This document shows, in pieces, positions 1 to 8,274 of a stretch of DNA of 64,000 bases. The notes below the pieces were generated by a model. It ran no database searches. It saw only the letters and a program-made list of their open reading frames with translations, and had not been told where the DNA came from. The stretch lies in NCBI GenBank assembly GCA_019359495.1, contig JAHHHF010000089.1:1-64000 (forward strand), in the 5' to 3' direction. This stretch comes from Goleter apudmare HA4340-LM2. Its GTDB lineage: Bacteria; Cyanobacteriota; Cyanobacteriia; Cyanobacteriales; Nostocaceae. How positions within the stretch are numbered: position 1 is the stretch's first letter; each line of letters starts with the position of its first letter. The position numbers and the translations under genes are program-made.

Positions 1-63
1 TGTCTTTGACAATCTTGGGAAATGATTTTATAATCACGTTAAACTAAGATATTTTAGTCCTTC

Positions 64-95
64 GCCCAAAATCTATCATATTTTGGGCTATTTTT
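64..95 (+). terminator. intrinsic terminator-like hairpin
   Basis: A 9-bp perfect stem (GCCCAAAAT at 64-72, ATTTTGGGC at 80-88) with a 7-nt loop is followed by a T-rich stretch on the plus strand. It would end a plus-strand transcript entering from outside the window and may also act on the minus-strand tautomerase transcript, although no T-run follows in that direction. Confidence 0.7.
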
Positions 96-107
96 ATCGG
101 TTTTTTC

Positions 108-305
108 TTAACATTCAACACTTCTGTTTTCCGTCCTATCTTGGGGATAGTAAAAGTCTGTTTTATCTAGTGGGAAAAATCGATGAAAGCGCTTTTCTAG
201 CTGAATTTTTAAAACTCCAATTAGGGTGTTATGGATAGTATCTGAGAGCTTGGTTTTGATTGGATTTATTTTATCTGCCAAACCATAAACTTTGATTTGT
301 ACCAT
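108..305 (-). pseudogene. truncated tautomerase-family protein
   Basis: The 65-residue product begins like the Tautomerase_2 family: the N-terminal strand, the amphipathic helix, and the segment FHRFFPLDKTDFYYPQDR resemble family members of about 125-135 residues. The usual second half (a strand ending GRSVEA, then a helix) is missing. The reading runs straight from DRTEN into RSVEC and a stop, as if about ten residues had been deleted and the frame then lost. It starts 3 bp after the TetR stop codon, so the two were probably one operon. The canonical family uses an N-terminal Pro or similar residue for keto-enol chemistry. Here residue 2 is Val, so activity is doubtful. It may be a relic or a very short derived protein. 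Confidence 0.6.
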
Positions 306-308
306 ACA

Positions 309-896
309 TTAAAGATTACTTTCTAGATATTTATAAAGGTGATTAATTACTCTTTGCATGTGAATTTCATCACCATATAACTTGCTCATCATCATAGCTC
401 CTTCTAAGGTGACAATAATGATAGTTGCGATTTCATCGGACTCAGCTTTAGGTTGAATTTCGCCTTTTTTAATGCCATTGTCAATAATATGACAAATCAA
501 CTGCCGCCAAGAATTCATCGCTTGTTGAGTGCGATCGCGTAATACGGGATAAGCGTCATCACTCTCTACAGCAGTGTTCAACAGTGGACACCCTCCCTTA
601 ATGGGTGGATTGTCTAAGTAACTGCGAGACACATCTATCATGGCTTTGAGACGTTCAACTGCATGACGTTTATTCCGCAACACGGCTCTAGTACGCTGAC
701 TAACACAGGCGATCGCATAATCAAACGCCTGTAGTGCTAACTCATCTTTACTCTGGAAGTGATTGTAAATTCCTCCTTTTTGCAAACCTGTGACCCGCAT
801 GATATCGGAAATAGACGAACCAGCATATCCCTGTTGATTGAACACTTCAGCTGCTTGTCGGATAATCCTAGCTTTTGTTTCTTGACCTTTAGACAT
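309..896 (-). CDS. TetR/AcrR family transcriptional regulator
   Basis: A one-component repressor of about 195 residues. The N-terminal TetR_N helix-turn-helix is clear (TRVTGLQKGGIYNHF-like core, here MRVTGLQKGGIYNHF, about residues 30-45), followed by an all-helical ligand-binding domain with the conserved GGCPLLN segment seen in the LmrA/QdoR-like branch. The reading frame stays open for 8 codons upstream, but the Met of MSKGQETKARII at 896 fits the family start better than the ATG at 920. The downstream gene is the truncated tautomerase. A TetR-type inverted repeat lies about 200 bp upstream. Members of this branch usually repress their own operon and a neighbouring detoxification gene; here the candidates are the tautomerase and perhaps the YqhD-like reductase. 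The ligand is unknown. Confidence 0.9.
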   Translation of the reverse strand: MSKGQETKARIIRQAAEVFNQQGYAGSSISDIMRVTGLQKGGIYNHFQSKDELALQAFDYAIACVSQRTRAVLRNKRHAVERLKAMIDVSRSYLDNPPIKGGCPLLNTAVESDDAYPVLRDRTQQAMNSWRQLICHIIDNGIKKGEIQPKAESDEIATIIIVTLEGAMMMSKLYGDEIHMQRVINHLYKYLESNL

Positions 897-900
897 GCAA

Positions 901-942
901 GGAATTGGGAAATAGGGCAATGGGCATTGGGTATGGGAAAGA
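901..942. repeat. heptamer short tandem repeat (STRR-like)
   Basis: A run of imperfect TGGGNATTG/TGGGAAA units just upstream of the TetR start. Such heptamer repeats are typical of heterocystous cyanobacterial intergenic DNA. A second degenerate run with the complementary CCCATGCCCATTGCC theme lies at about 1340-1385. Confidence 0.6.
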
Positions 943-963
943 TATATTACCAGTCCCTAGCTC

Positions 964-1065
964 CTAGTAGTCTGTCAATTTTGTTTTGAGGGATTTTGTG
1001 TGAGCGTCTCGCTCACGCGGGCAAGATGCCTACAGTCCATCATTTTTATCTTGGCAGACTACTAG
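964..1065. mobile_element. 102-bp MITE-like element with 14-bp terminal inverted repeats
   Basis: The ends CTAGTAGTCTGTCA (964-977) and TGGCAGACTACTAG (1052-1065) are inverted repeats matching at 13 of 14 positions. The interior holds the hairpin modules GTGAGCGTCTCGCTCAC and a partial GCGGGCAAGATGCC. The same interior, inverted, occurs at 21641-21733. There is no ORF, so any movement would need a transposase supplied elsewhere. Confidence 0.75.
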
Positions 1066-1093
1066 TGTCTAATCATGAGAAACAAAATTACAA

Positions 1094-1103
1094 ACCGATT
1101 GGT
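1094..1103. promoter_or_regulatory. possible TetR-family operator
   Basis: ACCGATTGGT, with flanks giving CAAACCGATTGGTCTG, is an imperfect palindrome. It resembles the TAGACC-N4-GGTCTA operators known for LmrA/QdoR-like TetR repressors. It lies in the upstream region of the TetR gene. This is inference from sequence similarity only. Confidence 0.35.
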
Positions 1104-1174
1104 CTGATTTAGATTAGCATGAATCAAAATTGCCAGTCAATTGATAAGTAGAGCGGTGCAAATAAAGCTAACTG

Positions 1175-1256
1175 GTGTACCCCTACGGGGAAGCAAGCTA
1201 CGCGTAGCATCTCCGCTAGGAGATGGTCGGTGTTTGGTGTTTGTTGTTTGGTGTTG
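1175..1256. repeat. palindromic repeat followed by a GTTTGGT heptamer run
   Basis: Positions 1175-1226 contain CCCCTACGGGG plus the arms AAGCAAGCTACGCGTAGC and ATCTCCGCTAGGAGAT. These are pieces of a palindromic repeat that recurs at 21781, 25352, 40245 and 44560. Positions 1229-1256 are a short run of GTGTTTG/TTGTTTG heptamers. There is no gene between 897 and 1384; this interval is regulatory and repeat DNA. Confidence 0.7.
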
Positions 1257-1384
1257 GTAAAGGTTTTGGTAGTGTTTACGCTTGGTAAGATAGTTCGGTT
1301 TATTATTGCCGACTTACTTATTTGGGAATGAAGTTAGGGCAATAGGCAATAGATATTTTCCCATGCCCATTGCCCCATGCCTCA

Positions 1385-2539
1385 TTAGGCAGAAAGAGTT
1401 AAAATCTGCTCGACAACCTGGGGATTGACATCTTGGTGTTCACCCAAGGCGATAAAACCGCGTTGTTCAAAGCGTTCAATAATTACAGGAATAGTTTCCA
1501 CTCCGACGCCGTAGTCAGATAAACGAGTGCGAACACCCACAGACTCGAAGAAATTGCGAGTTTGAGCGATCGCTTCATTTACCCGTTCTTCTTCGCTACC
1601 ATCAACAATCCCCCAAACGCGATCAGCATACTGTAGGAGTTTTTGCCATTTGCGATCGCGTCTAATCGAGAGGGTGCTAGGTAGGACAATTGCCAAAGTC
1701 TGAGCATGATCTAGACCATGTAGAGCTGTCAACTCGTGACCAATCATGTGAGTCGCCCAATCTTGGGGTACGCCGGCACCGATTAAGCCATTGAGTGCCA
1801 AGGTTGCAGACCACATGACATTGGCTCGTGCATCGTAGTCCTGGGAATTAGCCAGGGTTTTTGGCCCCTCCTCAATCAGTGTTTTCAGAATTGATTCCGC
1901 CCAACGGTCTTGTAATGGTGCATTGACTGGGTAGGTCAAATACTGTTCCATCACATGGGTGTAAGCATCGACAATCCCGTTACTAATTTGCCTAGGAGGT
2001 AGGGAAAAAGTGGTTTCTGGGTCAAGTACAGAGAAGCGGGGAAACACCAGAGGACTGCTGAAATAGAGTTTTTCTTGGGTTTCCCATTTGGTGACGACCG
2101 AGTTGGTATTCATTTCTGAACCGGTGGCTGGTAGAGTCAGCACCGCACCCAGTGGTACAGCCGATGTTACAGGTGCGTTCTTGGCTAGGATGTCCCAAGG
2201 GTCGCCGACAAAAGGCACCGCCGCCGCAATAAACTTTGTTCCATCCAGCACCGAACCACCACCTACAGCCAAGAGAAAATCTATGTTCTCATTCCGCACC
2301 AGTTCAACGGCTTTTAACAAGGTTTCTAGGTGAGGATTGGGTTCAATCCCGCCAAACTCAAATACATTCCGTCCAGCCAAAGCCGACTTCACCTGCTCAT
2401 AGACGCCGTTGGTTTTAATGCTACCGCCACCATAGGTAATGAGAATTTTGGCATCAGCAGGAATTTCAGTCCCAATATTGGCTATTTGACCTTTACCAAA
2501 TAGGATTTTGACTGGGTTGTAAAAAGTAAAGTTTTCCAT
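1385..2539 (-). CDS. yqhD: YqhD-type NADPH-dependent iron/zinc alcohol dehydrogenase
   Basis: A 384-residue group III metal-dependent alcohol dehydrogenase. It can be aligned almost end to end with Escherichia coli YqhD (387 residues), including LFGKGQIA, ITYGGGSIK (cofactor loop near residues 35-41), GGGSVLDGTKFIAAA (93-107), LPATGSE (136-142), GLIGAGVPQDWATHM and GHELTALHGLDHAQTLAIVLP. The metal ligands expected from YqhD are all present: Asp191, His195, His264 and His278. It reduces short-chain aldehydes to alcohols using NADPH in the cytoplasm, so aldehyde detoxification is the likely role. It stands alone on the minus strand; the upstream CBS-GGDEF-EAL gene is divergent. Downstream lie repeats and then the TetR gene, which may or may not control it. 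Confidence 0.93.
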   Translation of the reverse strand: MENFTFYNPVKILFGKGQIANIGTEIPADAKILITYGGGSIKTNGVYEQVKSALAGRNVFEFGGIEPNPHLETLLKAVELVRNENIDFLLAVGGGSVLDGTKFIAAAVPFVGDPWDILAKNAPVTSAVPLGAVLTLPATGSEMNTNSVVTKWETQEKLYFSSPLVFPRFSVLDPETTFSLPPRQISNGIVDAYTHVMEQYLTYPVNAPLQDRWAESILKTLIEEGPKTLANSQDYDARANVMWSATLALNGLIGAGVPQDWATHMIGHELTALHGLDHAQTLAIVLPSTLSIRRDRKWQKLLQYADRVWGIVDGSEEERVNEAIAQTRNFFESVGVRTRLSDYGVGVETIPVIIERFEQRGFIALGEHQDVNPQVVEQILTLSA

Positions 2540-2740
2540 GAGTGATTCAGAGCAGGGAATAAGATTTTGCCTTGAGTATTGTAATCAGTTTCACCATTTT
2601 TGTACCCACATCTTTGGTCAATGGGGCATTTTGAGCAGTGACCAGGGGATCATTAAAATTACTTCACCACAAGACTTGCACAAGTGTGATGTTTTTTGAG
2701 ATCAAGCCTGCCAATTTCAAAATTTGGGACATTTACTGAG

Positions 2741-2769
2741 TTGACTATGCTTGTGTAATGGGCATTATA
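2741..2769 (+). promoter_or_regulatory. sigma70-type promoter for the CBS-GGDEF-EAL gene
   Basis: TTGACT (2741-2746), a 17-nt spacer and ATTATA (2764-2769) lie 39 nt upstream of the ATG at 2809. The spacing is ideal and the position fits a short leader. No strong Shine-Dalgarno sequence is visible before the ATG. Confidence 0.5.
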
Positions 2770-2808
2770 AAACCGTCAGGTTAGTCAATTTTCCGTGCCC
2801 GTGTAAGA

Positions 2809-5800
2809 ATGCTCATATCTTCTCATGATTTGACAGCAGCTAATCTCGAATCAGCGATCGTTCGCAATCCACTGATGGTTTCGCCAAATACATCCGTGAG
2901 CGCAGCGATCGCCTTGATGAGTGGTAGTCGTGCTGTGTGTTCATCTTCCAGAGAGGCAGATACAGAAATTGCGGCTTTGCATCTTGAGGCGCGCTCAAGT
3001 TGCGTGTTGATTGTCGAAAAAAATCAACTATTAGGAATTTTTACGGAACGGGATGTGGTTCGCCTGAGTTCGCAGAAGCGATCGCTAGAAAATTTAGCCA
3101 TTGATCAGGTGATGGCACATCCAGTCATTACCTTACAGCAATCGGCATTTACTGATCTCTTTTTTGTTGTCAATCTACTCCAGCAGTATCACATTCGTCA
3201 TTTGCCCTTGCTCAATGAGCAAAATCAAATCCTGGGACTACTTACCCATGAGAGCTTACAGCAATTGTCACGTCCCATCGATTTGCTACATCTTTGCGTC
3301 GTCGCAGACGCCATGACTCCGCAAGTGGTTTGTGCTGCGCCTAGTGTTTCGATGTTAGCTATCACTCACCTGATGGCAGAAAATCAGGTGAGTTCAGTAG
3401 TCCTGATCAAAGAACAAGTCCAAGAGTCACAAGGTAAAGTCTTGCAAATACCAGTTGGTATTGTCACAGAGCGGGATATTGTGCAATTTCAAGCGCTGCA
3501 ACTAGATTTTGAGCATATTCCAGCACAGACTGTTATGAGCACGCCAGTATTTTCAGCTAGCCCCAAGGACTCTTTGTGGTTCGTCCAACAGGTAATGCAA
3601 CAATACTTAGTCAAGCGGATAGTGGTCACTGGTATTCAAGGAGAGTTGTTAGGGATTGTAACCCAGACAAGTATTTTAAAAGTACTCAATCCTCTGGAGT
3701 TAAACAACTTAGTTGCCATCTTAGAAAATCAAGTTTCTCAGCTAAAAGCAGAGAAATTAGAACTGCTAGAAAATCGCAACGCCGAATTAGAGCAGCAAGT
3801 CCAAGAGCGTACAGCTACACTCAAAGCCAAAGCCGAACGGGAGCAAATAATTACCACCATTGCTACCCAAATACTTTCTTCCCTGAACTTGCAAGATATT
3901 CTGGATAGAACAGTAAAAGAAGTCAGATGGCTTTTAAAGTGCGATCGCGCCATGATTTGGCAGTTTCAACCAGACTCGAGCATGGTTGTAGTGGCTGAAT
4001 CAGTAGCCAGTGGATATGTTTCTTACCTAGGTAAACGAATTCACGATACCTGTTATCGCCATAAACAGACCTTAGTCGTATCTGATATCTACACGAAAAA
4101 GATCAGTGATTGCCATCGTCAACTATTAGAAAATTTAGAGACTCGCGCCAAAATTGTGGTTCCGATTATCCAAAGCGATCACCTCTGGGGACTGCTAAAC
4201 GTCGTTGAAAGTCAAGTACCTAGAGAATGGCTTGCTGAAGAAATCACATTATTACAACAAATTTCCACCCATGTAGCGATCGCCATCCAGCAAGCCACTG
4301 CTTACCAGCAACTACAAACCGAACTAAGAGAAAGGCAACGCACAGAAGCCCATCTCCGACAAAGTGAACAAAGGTACGCTTCTTTAGCAGCCGCAACGCC
4401 AGTTGGGATTTTTCATACTGATGCAGAAGGTAACTGTCTTTACGTCAATGAGCGTTGGTGCAAGATTGCCGGACTAACTCCTGAAGCCGTCGCCACCGGA
4501 TGGATTCACGGAATTCACCCCGATGATCGAGAAAAAGTAGCTGCGGAATGGTGTAATGCAGTGGCAGAAAATCGTCCTTTCCAGCTAGAGTATCGCATTC
4601 AACAGCCCGATGGCACAGTAACTTGGGTATTTGGACAAGCTGTTGCTGAGTCCGATGCCGTAGGGCAAATCACAGGGTATGTGAGAACGATCACCGATAT
4701 TAGCAAACAACGAGCTGCACTACGCGATCGCCAACAGGCAGAAGAACAACTAATTTACAACGCCCTACATGATCCTGTTACCAACTTACCCAACCGGAAT
4801 CTGCTGATCAACCGACTGGAGTTAGCAATTAACCGCGCCAACCGCATCGAAACATATCACTACGCGGTTCTGTTTCTGGATATGGATCGATTTAAAATCA
4901 TCAATGACAGCTTAGGACACTTAGCAGGTGATCAACTACTCAACATCATTGCTCAAAAACTCAAATCCAAGATTCGCAAAGTAGATTTAGCTGCTCGCCT
5001 GGGTAGTGATGAATTTGTGATTTTGCTGGAAAATATCGCAGGTATTGAAGACGCAGTATATGTTGCAGAGCGGATCTTAGCAGAATTTCAAACTCCATTA
5101 ATATTGAATGGATATGAAGTGTTAATCACCGCCAGCATCGGTATTGTTTTAGGTAACAAAGATTATCTGCAAGCCTCAGATTTAATTCGGGATGCAGATA
5201 TTGCGATGTATCGAGCCAAGGCTATAGGGAGGAACTGCTATAAAATTTTTGATACTCAAATGCATACTCAAGCACTCACACGACTCAATTTAGAGAGTGA
5301 TTTGCGTAAGGCAATCGAACGGCAGGAATTTATCGTCTACTATCAGCCAATTTTTGATATTAATAGTAACCATCTGATTGGGTTTGAAGCCTTAGTACGC
5401 TGGCAACACCCCACTCGCGGATTCGTCTCTCCCGGAGACTTTGTTCCCATAGCTGAAGAAACAGGGCTAATCGTGCCTTTAGATAGCTGGATGCTTTATA
5501 CAGCTTGTCAGCAACTAGTAACCTGGCAAATTCAATTCCCTAGTCAATTTCCCCTCAAGGTTAGTGTTAACCTCTCAGTGCAAGACCTCCGCAAAATTAC
5601 TTTAGTTAAAGACGTAGCCCAAATTCTTCAACAGACTGGTTTAGATGGTCGCTGTCTGACACTAGAAATTACTGAGAGTATGCTGATTGAAAACATCACT
5701 GAAACAATCAAAATATTAAAGCAATTAAAAGCACTAGGAATTCAAATCAGCATTGATGATTTTGGCACCGGATATTCATCACTCAATTATCTGCATCGAT

Positions 5801-6087
5801 TACCTGCCGATACCTTAAAAATTGATCGTTCCTTCATTAATCAAATGCAAGAAGGCAACCGTAATTGTCAGGTTGTCAAAACTATCATCACCCTCAGCAA
5901 GCAACTCGGACTAGCAGTTGTGGCAGAAGGTATTGAAACACAACAACAACTGCGATCGCTACAACAACTCGGATGTGAATTTGGTCAAGGCTACTTGTTT
6001 TCTAAGCCTCTAAGTGCTAGTGAAATTGAGGTACTTTTGAGCAAAGAAATAATGAATATAAACACAAATTGCCCCCAAAAAACTTGA
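2809..6087 (+). CDS. CBS-CBS-GAF-PAS-GGDEF-EAL cyclic-di-GMP signalling protein
   Basis: A 1092-residue multidomain sensor with no membrane segment. In order: two CBS-pair modules (about 15-155 and 165-295, each with TERD-type motifs), a coiled coil (about 300-345), GAF (about 360-505), PAS with PAC (about 520-640), GGDEF (about 650-815) and EAL (about 835-1080). The GGDEF active-site motif is altered to GSDEF (732-736), although the RxxD inhibitory site just before it (RKVD) is kept. The EAL domain looks complete: E860-A-L, DDFGTGYSSL, KIDRSFI and an EGIET loop. The protein probably breaks down cyclic-di-GMP or is bifunctional. CBS pairs usually bind adenine nucleotides, so energy status is a plausible input. 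The N-terminus resembles that of the hybrid kinase at 25.6-30.0 kb. Confidence 0.92.
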   Translation: MLISSHDLTAANLESAIVRNPLMVSPNTSVSAAIALMSGSRAVCSSSREADTEIAALHLEARSSCVLIVEKNQLLGIFTERDVVRLSSQKRSLENLAIDQVMAHPVITLQQSAFTDLFFVVNLLQQYHIRHLPLLNEQNQILGLLTHESLQQLSRPIDLLHLCVVADAMTPQVVCAAPSVSMLAITHLMAENQVSSVVLIKEQVQESQGKVLQIPVGIVTERDIVQFQALQLDFEHIPAQTVMSTPVFSASPKDSLWFVQQVMQQYLVKRIVVTGIQGELLGIVTQTSILKVLNPLELNNLVAILENQVSQLKAEKLELLENRNAELEQQVQERTATLKAKAEREQIITTIATQILSSLNLQDILDRTVKEVRWLLKCDRAMIWQFQPDSSMVVVAESVASGYVSYLGKRIHDTCYRHKQTLVVSDIYTKKISDCHRQLLENLETRAKIVVPIIQSDHLWGLLNVVESQVPREWLAEEITLLQQISTHVAIAIQQATAYQQLQTELRERQRTEAHLRQSEQRYASLAAATPVGIFHTDAEGNCLYVNERWCKIAGLTPEAVATGWIHGIHPDDREKVAAEWCNAVAENRPFQLEYRIQQPDGTVTWVFGQAVAESDAVGQITGYVRTITDISKQRAALRDRQQAEEQLIYNALHDPVTNLPNRNLLINRLELAINRANRIETYHYAVLFLDMDRFKIINDSLGHLAGDQLLNIIAQKLKSKIRKVDLAARLGSDEFVILLENIAGIEDAVYVAERILAEFQTPLILNGYEVLITASIGIVLGNKDYLQASDLIRDADIAMYRAKAIGRNCYKIFDTQMHTQALTRLNLESDLRKAIERQEFIVYYQPIFDINSNHLIGFEALVRWQHPTRGFVSPGDFVPIAEETGLIVPLDSWMLYTACQQLVTWQIQFPSQFPLKVSVNLSVQDLRKITLVKDVAQILQQTGLDGRCLTLEITESMLIENITETIKILKQLKALGIQISIDDFGTGYSSLNYLHRLPADTLKIDRSFINQMQEGNRNCQVVKTIITLSKQLGLAVVAEGIETQQQLRSLQQLGCEFGQGYLFSKPLSASEIEVLLSKEIMNINTNCPQKT

Positions 6088-6169
6088 AATATCATCATAT
6101 TTAAAAGTAAATCGCCTGCCTGCACTACCTACCTCAATGCAACCTCACAAGAAAATGGGCAACCTAGTT

Positions 6170-6188
6170 TTCCCTATTCCCTATTCCT
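6170..6188. repeat. short TTCCCTA tandem heptamer
   Basis: Two to three copies of TTCCCTA lie next to the 3' end of the deaminase gene, of the STRR type common in heterocystous cyanobacteria. Confidence 0.5.
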
Positions 6189-6190
6189 TT

Positions 6191-6622
6191 TCACTTACCG
6201 ATATCCTCATTCCAAAGTTCTGGATTAGTGGCAATAAACTCACTCATAATCTGCTCACATTCGTCAAGTTCCAGATCAATTACTTCTACACCGTGGGATA
6301 CCATAAAGTCTTTAGCGCCAGGAAAAGTTTTGGATTCTCCCACAATCACTTTTTTAATCCCAAATTGCACAACTGCCCCAGCGCACAAATAGCACGGCAT
6401 TAAGGTTGAATAGAGAGTTGTACCTCTGTAGCTGCCAACTCTACCAGCATTGCGGAGACAATCAATTTCCGCATGGGTGACAGGATCACCTTCTTGCACA
6501 CGCTTGTTATGTCCTCTACCGATAAGTTTGCCATCTTTGACAAGAACCGAACCAATAGGAATTCCACCTTCTTGTCTACCTTGTTTTGCTTCTTGAATTG
6601 CCGCTTGCATAAATTCATCCAT
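6191..6622 (-). CDS. cytosine/nucleoside deaminase, yeast Fcy1-like
   Basis: A 143-residue zinc deaminase of the cytidine deaminase-like fold. The zinc and catalytic motifs are intact: H50-A-E52 and P76-C-Y-L-C80. The sequence resembles yeast cytosine deaminase more than bacterial tRNA adenosine deaminases: EGGIPIG, GRGHNKR, the segment between the zinc motifs, and the C-terminal WNEDIGK matching the yeast WFEDIGE end. It likely converts cytosine to uracil, or deaminates a related base, in pyrimidine salvage. The start codon is only 17 bp from the start of the divergent nucleoside hydrolase, so both starts share a tiny intergenic region. The functional link is obvious: a hydrolase frees bases, a deaminase processes them. 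Guanine deaminase activity is an alternative. Confidence 0.88.
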   Translation of the reverse strand: MDEFMQAAIQEAKQGRQEGGIPIGSVLVKDGKLIGRGHNKRVQEGDPVTHAEIDCLRNAGRVGSYRGTTLYSTLMPCYLCAGAVVQFGIKKVIVGESKTFPGAKDFMVSHGVEVIDLELDECEQIMSEFIATNPELWNEDIGK

Positions 6623-6639
6623 TTTTTAATCCTCCTTGT

Positions 6640-7563
6640 ATGTCAAAACAACTCGTATTAATGGATCACGATGGTGGTGTAGATGATTATCTAGCAACTA
6701 TGCTGCTGTTGACGATCGCTCATGTCGAACTTCTCGGCGTTGTCGTCACTCCAGCTGATTGCTATGTGCAACCGGCTGTGAGTGCTACACGTAAAATCTT
6801 AGATTTGATGGGATTTTCTCATATCCCGGTGGCAGAAAGCACAGTCCGTGGTATCAATCCTTTCCCCTATCTCTATCGCCGTGATTCGTTTGTTGTTGAC
6901 CATCTACCCATTCTCAATCAAAGCGAAACCATTAACACGCCTCTAGTTGCAGAATCAGGGCAAGATTTTATGGTCAAAGTGTTGCGTGAGGCATCTGAAC
7001 CAGTCACACTGATGGTCACGGGGCCTTTGACAACAGTAGCAGTAGCTTTGGAAAAAGCACCAGACATTGCCGCCAAGATGCAAAAGATTGTTTGGATGGG
7101 TGGTGCATTGCATGTCCCTGGCAATGTCGAAAAAAATTGGGAACCAGGAAATGATGGTTCCGCCGAATGGAATGTTTATTGGGACGCCGTTTCAGCCGCA
7201 CAGGTATGGAATACGCAAATTGAAATTATTATGTGTCCTTTAGATTTAACTAATAATGTGCCAGTCACATCAGATATAGTCAAAAAAATGGGGCGACAAC
7301 GCCACTATCCCATCTCTGATTTAGCGGGACAATGTTATGCACTGGCTGTTCCCCAAGATTATTATTTTTGGGATGTGTTGGCTACTGCTTATTTGGGTGT
7401 CCCTGAATTCTATCAATTGCGCGAGTGGGAAACAGAAATTATCACCACAGGCCCTAGTCAAGGAAGAACTAAAGTAGTGCCTGGCGGTCGGAAGATCTAT
7501 GCAATGGATCAGGTAGATAAAGAGGCTTTTTATGCTTATATTTTGCAGCAATGGGCAAGATGA
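6640..7563 (+). CDS. inosine/uridine-preferring nucleoside hydrolase
   Basis: A 307-residue IUNH-family enzyme that splits ribonucleosides into base and ribose. The calcium-binding N-terminal motif is present as DHDGGVDD (residues 9-16), where most members have DTDPGxDD. Other family features are MVTGPLTTVAVAL (about 126-138), IVWMGGAL, and the N-x-x-x-D segment around EWNVYWD. The ATG at 6640 follows the GGAGGATTAAA region that also contains the deaminase start on the other strand. The divergent neighbour is the cytosine deaminase, and together they look like a small nucleoside salvage unit. The substrate range (cytidine, uridine or purine nucleosides) cannot be read from the sequence. Confidence 0.92.
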   Translation: MSKQLVLMDHDGGVDDYLATMLLLTIAHVELLGVVVTPADCYVQPAVSATRKILDLMGFSHIPVAESTVRGINPFPYLYRRDSFVVDHLPILNQSETINTPLVAESGQDFMVKVLREASEPVTLMVTGPLTTVAVALEKAPDIAAKMQKIVWMGGALHVPGNVEKNWEPGNDGSAEWNVYWDAVSAAQVWNTQIEIIMCPLDLTNNVPVTSDIVKKMGRQRHYPISDLAGQCYALAVPQDYYFWDVLATAYLGVPEFYQLREWETEIITTGPSQGRTKVVPGGRKIYAMDQVDKEAFYAYILQQWAR

Positions 7564-7599
7564 ATCAATTCAAAATTCGTCTTGAAAAGTTGAGCCAGT

Positions 7600-7709
7600 T
7601 GCGTGGTGTTAGCGTAGCGTTAGCGAGTCTTCGAGCGTCAAGGGTTTCCCGACTTGTAGACGCCGGAGGCGGCTACTCTACGAGAACGCTTTCAGCGAAC
7701 CCGTAGGGT
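7600..7709. repeat. palindromic intergenic repeat cluster
   Basis: TTAGCGTAGCGTTAGCGAG, TTCGAGCGTCAAGGG and further arms such as CGCCGGAGGCGG and TCTACGAGAACGCTTTCAGCG form overlapping imperfect palindromes. Related pieces occur at 21569, 25496 and 36990. The repeat has replaced the end of the sigma-factor relic, supplying its last codons. Confidence 0.65.
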
Positions 7710-7731
7710 ACAAACTGGCGTTATCCCAGCT

Positions 7732-7980
7732 ATTTGTGTAAGCAGCATAAATAGCTTCTAGCACGGCTGACAACCTTATTGGTAGCTCTCTAGCGTTTGG
7801 TAACTCAAAGGCGATACCAGCGTCTCGAATTTTCGCCTTCGCGCGTACAAGACGCTGACTCATGGTTGCAGGTGCAACTAAAAAAGCGGAAGCAATTTGA
7901 GCCGCGTTCAAACCGAGTACTGTTTGCAACATTGCAGATATAATGAGTGTTTTGACTTTAGGGAAAGTGGCAATGTAAGT
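7732..7980 (-). pseudogene. relic of an ECF42-type RNA polymerase sigma factor
   Basis: About 83 residues match the middle of COG4941/ECF42 sigma factors, which are normally about 400 residues: a sigma70 region 4 helix-turn-helix with LGLNAAQIASAFLVAPATM and QRLVRAKAKIRDAGI, then RLSAVLEAIY. Region 2 and the C-terminal SnoaL/TPR-like extension are absent. Upstream the frame runs into the antisense of an AraC fragment; downstream it ends in a palindromic repeat. Such sigma factors usually sit beside YCII or DGPF-domain genes; none is present. It is a decayed remnant. Confidence 0.7.
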
Positions 7981-8022
7981 CACGCCTGATTCTTGCGTCG
8001 TTTTGTCGAAATCTTGCTCAGT

Positions 8023-8211
8023 GCGATCGCCCAATTTAGCCCCAATTATTTTGTCGTACAGTTTAAGCAATCTACTGGACTCGTGCCGCATCAATACGTT
8101 TTGCACCAACGTATTACCACAGCGAAAACCCTCTTGCTCAATGGACACGAGATTGCCGAAGTTGGCTATCGGGTTGGATTTGCCCACCAAAGATATTTAA
8201 AGAAAGAATAA
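8023..8211 (+). pseudogene. relic of an AraC-family regulator (C-terminal HTH)
   Basis: In the frame ending at 8211, the segment FKQSTGLVPHQYVLHQRI, followed by a helix and IAEVGYRVGFAHQRYL, matches the double helix-turn-helix of AraC/XylS regulators. There is no N-terminal sensor domain and the last helix is cut short (KKE then stop). It abuts the sigma-factor relic on the opposite strand, so the two fragments were brought together by rearrangement. Confidence 0.75.
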
Positions 8212-8222
8212 ACAATGCTAAT

Positions 8223-8255
8223 TTGTTAATACTATTAGTGTAGTGATACTATTTA
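8223..8255 (+). promoter_or_regulatory. promoter with direct repeat upstream of the XRE gene
   Basis: TTGTTA (8223-8228), a 17-nt spacer and ATACTA (8246-8251) form a plausible promoter. The -10 region repeats a sequence 17 bp upstream (ATACTATTAGTG at 8229, ATACTATTTA at 8246), which could be an autoregulatory operator of the small XRE protein. The site is inferred from sequence only. Confidence 0.4.
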
Positions 8256-8274
8256 TTGCATCAGGAGTGAGGTA

